Assembly (NCBI GenBank): GCA_013398295.1
Contig: VZSF01011291.1
Location: 1-64,000, forward strand
DNA length: 64,000 bases
Source: Chionis minor
Lineage: Eukaryota; Chordata; Aves; Charadriiformes; Chionididae
Direction: 5' to 3'
Shown: positions 58,453 to 64,000 of the stretch, one piece after another
Numbering within the stretch: the first letter of the stretch is position 1
Layout: each line of letters opens with the position of its first letter
Notes under the pieces: model-generated
The model's input: only the letters and a program-made list of their open reading frames with translations
Told to the model about the DNA's origin: nothing
Database searches by the model: none
Translations under genes and position numbers: made by a program

Positions 58453-61400
58453 TTTGAGCACCCAAACGAAGTTCTGTATCCAAGAGGGCGATGAGAAGTT
58501 CATGTTAACTGGCAGTAAAATAAATAAAGTCAAAACTCCCCAGGTGGAGAGTGCTTTACCTGCAACGCTGCCGAGCCCCGCTCGCGCGGCAGCGGCGCAA
58601 CGGCCCATAGGACCTGTGGCTGGGCCATGGAAGCAGGCTAGAAAGAAGGAGGCAGGGGTGGGTTTTGTCCTGGTGGTGACGTTGGGATCGTTGCCCGGCT
58701 TGCTGTGTAAGGGGGTCCCACAACGCGACAGCTGGGGGCGGGACCTTCAGGAGCATCCCCTTCTCCGTGCCTTTTCCCCCCCCTCTAAGCAGCTGCCGAG
58801 GTGAGTTTGGAGGCACATCCCGTGGCCTAAAAGGCTTCGCGAGCCTTCTCAGACTGGACTTTTGGGGGAGTACAAACTCCAGCTCCAAATGTGCTTTTTA
58901 GACAGCAAGCTCTGGGCTTTTTTGGTTGCCAACTTCTAATTTCTTTGCGGTGAGCACATCAATAAGAGATCACCTGTCATTACCCAGCCGCTCAGAAACT
59001 GGCCGTTGGGCCAAGAGCTGAGTTTTGGCTACTGTGTTTTTTAACTCACAGGGGCCAGGGCATCGTGACCGTGACATCCTCTGCCCCATGAGCACTATAT
59101 GGGGGTCGGCTACTTCACCTGGGCCTTTCTGCACGGCACAACACGGCACGGGATGCTCCGCCAAGGTAGATGTTGGGGTCAGATGGTCACTTTCTCGTTC
59201 CCTGCAAACACGTGGAGGGTGAAACTGCTGGCTCAGGCAGACAGTAACCCACATCTAACCATCGCCATTGGCCTCTATTTACATGTTTGGGTGTTACTGC
59301 AGATGCTATTTATTTGGTGGTTGTTTTTGTTCTGCGTTGTATGACTTAGCAACCATAAATAATTGACCATGTCAGGGGTGAAATGACAAATAATAACCAG
59401 GTAAGCACAGGCATATTTGCACAAGAAAGAGGCAAAGCAGGCAGTGCCGACATCGGAGGCATTAAATTGGGTTTGGAGCGAACTCAGCGCAAAGCCCCAT
59501 TCGTTTTCTTTATTTCAATGGGCGCCTGGTTCCCACTGAGCTCCGGTAACTCAGGGAAACCCGTCTTAAGCTTAGCAAAGCACTTACAGAGCTTTACAGG
59601 ACCAATTTCAAAGCTCACACCTCCGAAAACAGTCAGCGCTCTGTGCAGACGTGGACCCTGGAGGCCAAATCCTGCTTCGGGCTTCGGTGCAGATGCTCCT
59701 GGACAGGGAAAACCAGTTTGGTGTGGTTGAGCCTGTGAGTGTCTCTCCTTGTCGGAGCATCCAGTTCACCGCAGGGAAGCACTAGGGCTCAGGAGGGAGG
59801 GGACGTGCACTTGGGTGCTCCGATGGGTCCTGAGCCACCTCGAGGTGTCCCCTGCCTGGCCACAGATAGAGCTCCCTTGTTCTGGCATGGTCATTTTGGG
59901 ACTGGTGCTCCAGGAGAAGGTTGACTTGTGCCCTTGGACCACGTTGCAGATGATGGCTGTCACTTGGTGGCTGTCGCTTCTGGAGGGGGGGTGAAACCTG
60001 TGCTCCTCATCCAGCTCGCAGCATAACGTCTCGCCTCACGTTCGGGCAAGGATGTGGTATTCCTCCCTCTCACATCTGCTGCCCACCTGGGATGTTGGAA
60101 AAACCCCACCTTTTCCTCTCCCCTTGTCAAATCTCTGCTGCAGGAGAAAGATTGTGGCTTTGAAGCAAAAAGGGATAGGGAAACTCAACTTTAGGAAATC
60201 TTAAAAAATTAATTTAAAAAAGATTTTTCTCTTCCCAGAGCCTAAACTAAAAGGGTTTGTTGCGCCTTTTTTTCTTTTTTTTTTTTTTTTTTTAAAGTTA
60301 GGCCATTGCTGCACTGTCCCAGACAGATACAAGCTGGCCACAACCCTTTGCAGTGAGTGACTGCCCGGCTCCGGGACGGAGCACGGGGAAGCGGTGGGCA
60401 GGCGGCTCCGCTTGCGGAGCGAGCTTTGCACGGGCGCCCTGGTATCTGCTAAACATCCCTCTTACAGCTGAGGTCAGGGAGAGCCAGCAAAAACATTTTC
60501 TCTTCCCCAAGCCAGATTTGCAACCTCTCTGCTCCAGGTTTGCCAAGCACCGTGGCAGCGAGCGCTGGCACGATTTTCTGGGAACGAACAGTCCGTGGGG
60601 CTGGATGAAGCTGAGAAGGGTCCTAAATTAATAAACGTAATAGTGAAAGAAACCCGCACCAGGGCAGTGACTTTAATGGAAATAAGCTGCTCGACTTTGC
60701 CCTTGAAAGTTTATGGCGTTTAAAACAATTGTAAACATGTCAGTGTACATGGATACGGTTTCTATAGCAGCACAGCAACAGTTAAGGGCTTGCTCCCAAA
60801 CATACCCCAAAGGAAACTAAAAATAGTGTGTCTGTTGTATCAAAATCTGTATACATATTTGGGAAGACGTACAGAAACTAGGATTTTATAAGCCTCCATC
60901 AGCTTTTTCTTTTTCTTTTTTTTTTTTTTTTCATCCCCCCCCTTTTTTTTTCCTCTTTTTTTGAAGAGGGATTGGGAGGAGGGTGCTGGAATCAGCAGCA
61001 GTGTGTGGGGAGGGATGAGCCCAATGTTGGCAGTCCCCTCCCCACTCCTTCCTAGCCTGGGCCAAGCCGGCAGGATGCCGCGTCCTCTCCTCCCTTGCCC
61101 TGGCTTAAACGGACCCATCGGCCAGCGGTGGAAGAGAAATCCAGTTTCCCCCCTCTCCGCTCTGTCCTCGTGGTCACCCAGGTGCCCGCTGCTCTGCCAC
61201 TGCCTCTGCCACAGCCTGGAAACCAGTACAACTGCTGGTTTTTACCGGCAGCACCAAAAAATCTTAGGTACGTGCTGCACGCCGTGTAGCCAAGCTTTTC
61301 GGTGAGCGGCCTTTCTGGGAAGGAGGGAACGCGCTCCCCAAAAAGAGCCTTCAGAAACACCTCGGGAGGGTTTTGCAGTGACAACATCCTTCTCAATAAG

Positions 61401-62307
61401 AGCGCAGAAGTCCGTGGCATTCCTAAGAGACCGCGCGTTGCGTGCCGCAGCAAAAACCAAGGCGCGCAGCAGAGGAGCCAGCCAAAATATACAGCGGATA
61501 CAGCGCGCCACAGCCAGCACCGAGAAATTTAACTTGACGCAAAGGATTTTCAAGCACTCAGGACCAGCCGTGGGCCACCTCTTCCCCAAAGGACATGGTC
61601 CTAACGTTACCTTTTTTCCCATGCGCTTTCGCAGTCCAGAAAACGCCATTTATAAAGGCTGAATGAAATGCAAGAACAGCTAAATCCCATCCTGCACAGT
61701 GAAACTGTCTCACTTCTTCCTTGCTTAGGTTTTTTTTTTTTCCCCCCCAAAGCATCCATCATCTCATGGCAAAGTCCAAAAGCTACAAAGAGAGTTGAGT
61801 GTCCAACTGTCCCCTGGAAGCGGTGCCGTACCCAGCGCATCGTTCATAACTGCAGCGTCCCACCAGGCGTTCCGGAGAGCCCCAGGGACAAAGAGGGTTA
61901 TTTGTGTCCAATACCTTGACCGGCTCTACTCATGCTAAAATGATGTCGCTTTTACACCATAAAAGCCTTATGCTTTTTGTTTATTCTTAATTATAAACAG
62001 GTGCCTCCCTGTGTTTTAAAGAAGGGCTGCACGCCGTAGCAGTTAACGAGTGACAGGTCCCTGCTAAAAAAAATCTGCACAAGTGGATTTATTGTGGGCA
62101 TTAATTTGCAAAATAACACCTTCATAACAAAACATAGCAGAGAAAGGCTTTTGGACTGCGGTCGGCGTTGGGGGAAATTGCTTGCTAGCCGGCTGAAATC
62201 ATCACCCTCTTCAGCTTTTCAGGGATTTTATAATTGGGATCCCTCGGATAAGAGTGACAAATGGCATTTAGAGTTGCTGCAGCATCCTTAGCTACAAAGA
62301 AACAGCA
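58453..62307. other. Intergenic, no gene seen
   Basis: T homopolymers near 60274-60293 and 60918-60931, and AT-rich unique stretches near 60650-60900 and 61920-62050. No exon recognised. Confidence 0.55.
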
Positions 62308-62432
62308 CAGAATGATAGAATCAGAATGTTTTGGGTTGGAAGGGACCTTGAAGATCACCAATCCCCCTGCCCTGGGCAGGGACACCTCCTGCTAGACCAG
62401 GTTGCTCCAAGTCCCGTCCAACCTGGCCTTGA
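62308..62432 (-). mobile_element. CR1 LINE, short 3' end
   Basis: AATGATAGAATCAGAATG followed by about 110 bp of young-type antisense tail. Confidence 0.88.
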
Positions 62433-64000
62433 ATGCTTCATCTCTCTGTCTGCTTTTATTTTGCAGAGCTCAAATTCCTCCGCTTTGACAAATGGCACCC
62501 CTGAAAGTTTTGTTTCTGCATTCCCCCACGCGGCGTACCCGGGAAAATGGGAATGTCAAGCTGTAAACGGCACATTAGATCATAAGGAAGAAAAAAAAAA
62601 TGAAGCAGCTGCATCACAGCACCTAATTGCCTTTGTGATCTGCCTAGGAGTTTGTCACTTTTCTACCTTTCACTCTGGTTTAAGGCGAGTAAAGTGTGCC
62701 ACCAGGAAGGGCAGCATGACTGCGATGGTAGCGTTGGTGGCCCTCATGGGTGTGGGACAGGGTCTGGCTTTGCTCCCTGGCCGTGCAGCCCCTACGCTTG
62801 GAAAGATGGCTGTGCCACCACGTGCCTTTTGCTTCGCCCTTCCGGCTGTCCCACTCCCTGCTTTTAGGATGAAAGCACCCTCCATGTGACCTGAATTTCT
62901 GTTTCTTTGGGGAAAACGCGTGCTGAGGCAAAAACACCCTTTGGCTGAAGCCTGGTCATGGCATCACCTGCGCGTTTCTGCAACAGGAGGTGTAGCAATG
63001 CCACCATTCCCAAGCCAACTGGGAAGATGGTACCATGGGCCAAACTTCTTGGCCTCACCTGGCCCTCCCTGCACCTCATCCCCTCTCCCCACTTCCACTC
63101 AGCCATTATGCTCAGTGCCAAAGAGGAAAAAAAAAGCGCTCCCCACCCCAAGACATCAAAAAAAAAAAAAAGTTGTGCCCATGTTCAGCCCAGGGTTGAA
63201 CTGCAGCTTTGGCTTCAGCCTTGCATTCCCAGCCACCTCCGTGCAGGCAATGCCAGAGGAGAGCCCAGACACACTGTCTCCCAGCTGATTTTACTCATGG
63301 GTTATTTAAAGCAGACATTGATAGCTCTGAAGTCGAGGCAGCTGAGCGCGGCCGCCAGTGGCTAATGAAGGTGAATGTCAGGAGTCATCATCGAAGTGAT
63401 TAGTATAATTAAACTGAGCTGGGAAACGCTGAGCAACCAAAACGTCCCTCCAGTGGGAGGTTTGCCTCACTGGACTGAAAACTAGCTGCTTCCCTTGGAT
63501 TTCCTGATGCACTACCTATAGGTGCGTTGCTTTTCCTTTGGTTTTCCTTTGCGTCAGCCCCCTTGTCCCGATGCGGTTGTTGAGCTCTGCCTGCACCTAG
63601 GCAGCCGCTCTTGCCGTGACCGTGGATGAGCTACTTTATTTTTTTATTTTATTTTATTTTTTCCCAGGTCTTGCTTCCCCAGGCTGCGAATCCCAGATGA
63701 AAATATTTAGCTGCCTACCTAACGAGGCTGATGTGCAGATTAATTAATATTTCTCAAGCGCCTTGAAAGTTGCCGAGTATTATTGCTACATAACAACTGT
63801 TGCTACGTAGGGAAAATTCCTGTTGCCGGATCCAGGCGCGGACACCGCACCTATGTTTCCTGGCCTTGCAGAGGTCAAAGCCCAGCTTCACTGTGATCAC
63901 GCAGCCAGAAAAATCCTCTTTTTGGCCTTGCCGATGCTTCGCTCGTGTTGTTTCTGCAACAGCTTTGGTATGTCGGGCGGTGCAAGACACCACCATGTGC
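62433..64000. other. Intergenic to window end
   Basis: Short A runs near 63163-63175 and a T-rich pentamer run (TTTTA) near 63636-63660. No gene recognised. Confidence 0.55.

Overview
The window is nuclear genomic DNA from a bird, probably a neoavian. Evidence for this is about 19 truncated CR1 LINE copies in both orientations, most with the typical avian 3' end (a short repeat like ATTCTATG), and an avian ERVL-type solo LTR. The one gene I can support has eight exons separated by GT-AG introns. Nothing looks bacterial: there is no operon, CRISPR array, tRNA or rRNA. Two runs of N (20053 and 26132-26141) show a draft assembly. I cannot name the species or chromosome.

The gene is on the + strand. 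A CCAAT/TATA promoter lies at about 17637-17817, followed by a non-coding exon 1 (about 17841-17917) and seven coding exons from ATG 20273 to TGA 28286. The 3' UTR runs to an AATAAA at 29571. All intron phases agree and give a 306-residue protein with about eight membrane segments and 13 tryptophans. The P-x2-W-x4-W-x2-I-Y pattern at residues 55-67 resembles the TspO/MBR (tryptophan-rich sensory protein) superfamily. I do not recognise a named vertebrate gene, so the symbol is left empty.

Layout: 1-17.6 kb is upstream intergenic sequence with CR1 copies, a MIR-like fragment and a possible LTR remnant. 17.6-29.6 kb is the gene, whose introns hold six CR1 copies, a diverged partial copy of exon 7 and an apparent assembly duplication at exon 2. 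29.6-64 kb is downstream intergenic sequence with CR1 copies, one solo LTR on the - strand (35378-36076), three arrays of one 23-bp minisatellite (one array inverted relative to the other two and about 21 kb away), a 94-nt pure purine tract and several homopolymers. I see no other protein-coding gene.

The points most worth a second look are the CR1 copy that appears to supply the branch point for exon 6, the exon 7 duplicate fused to another CR1 with a ready-made splice acceptor, the inverted 23-bp minisatellite family, and the false duplication at exon 2. I found no convincing new multi-gene system. The gene itself is a little-described vertebrate membrane protein.
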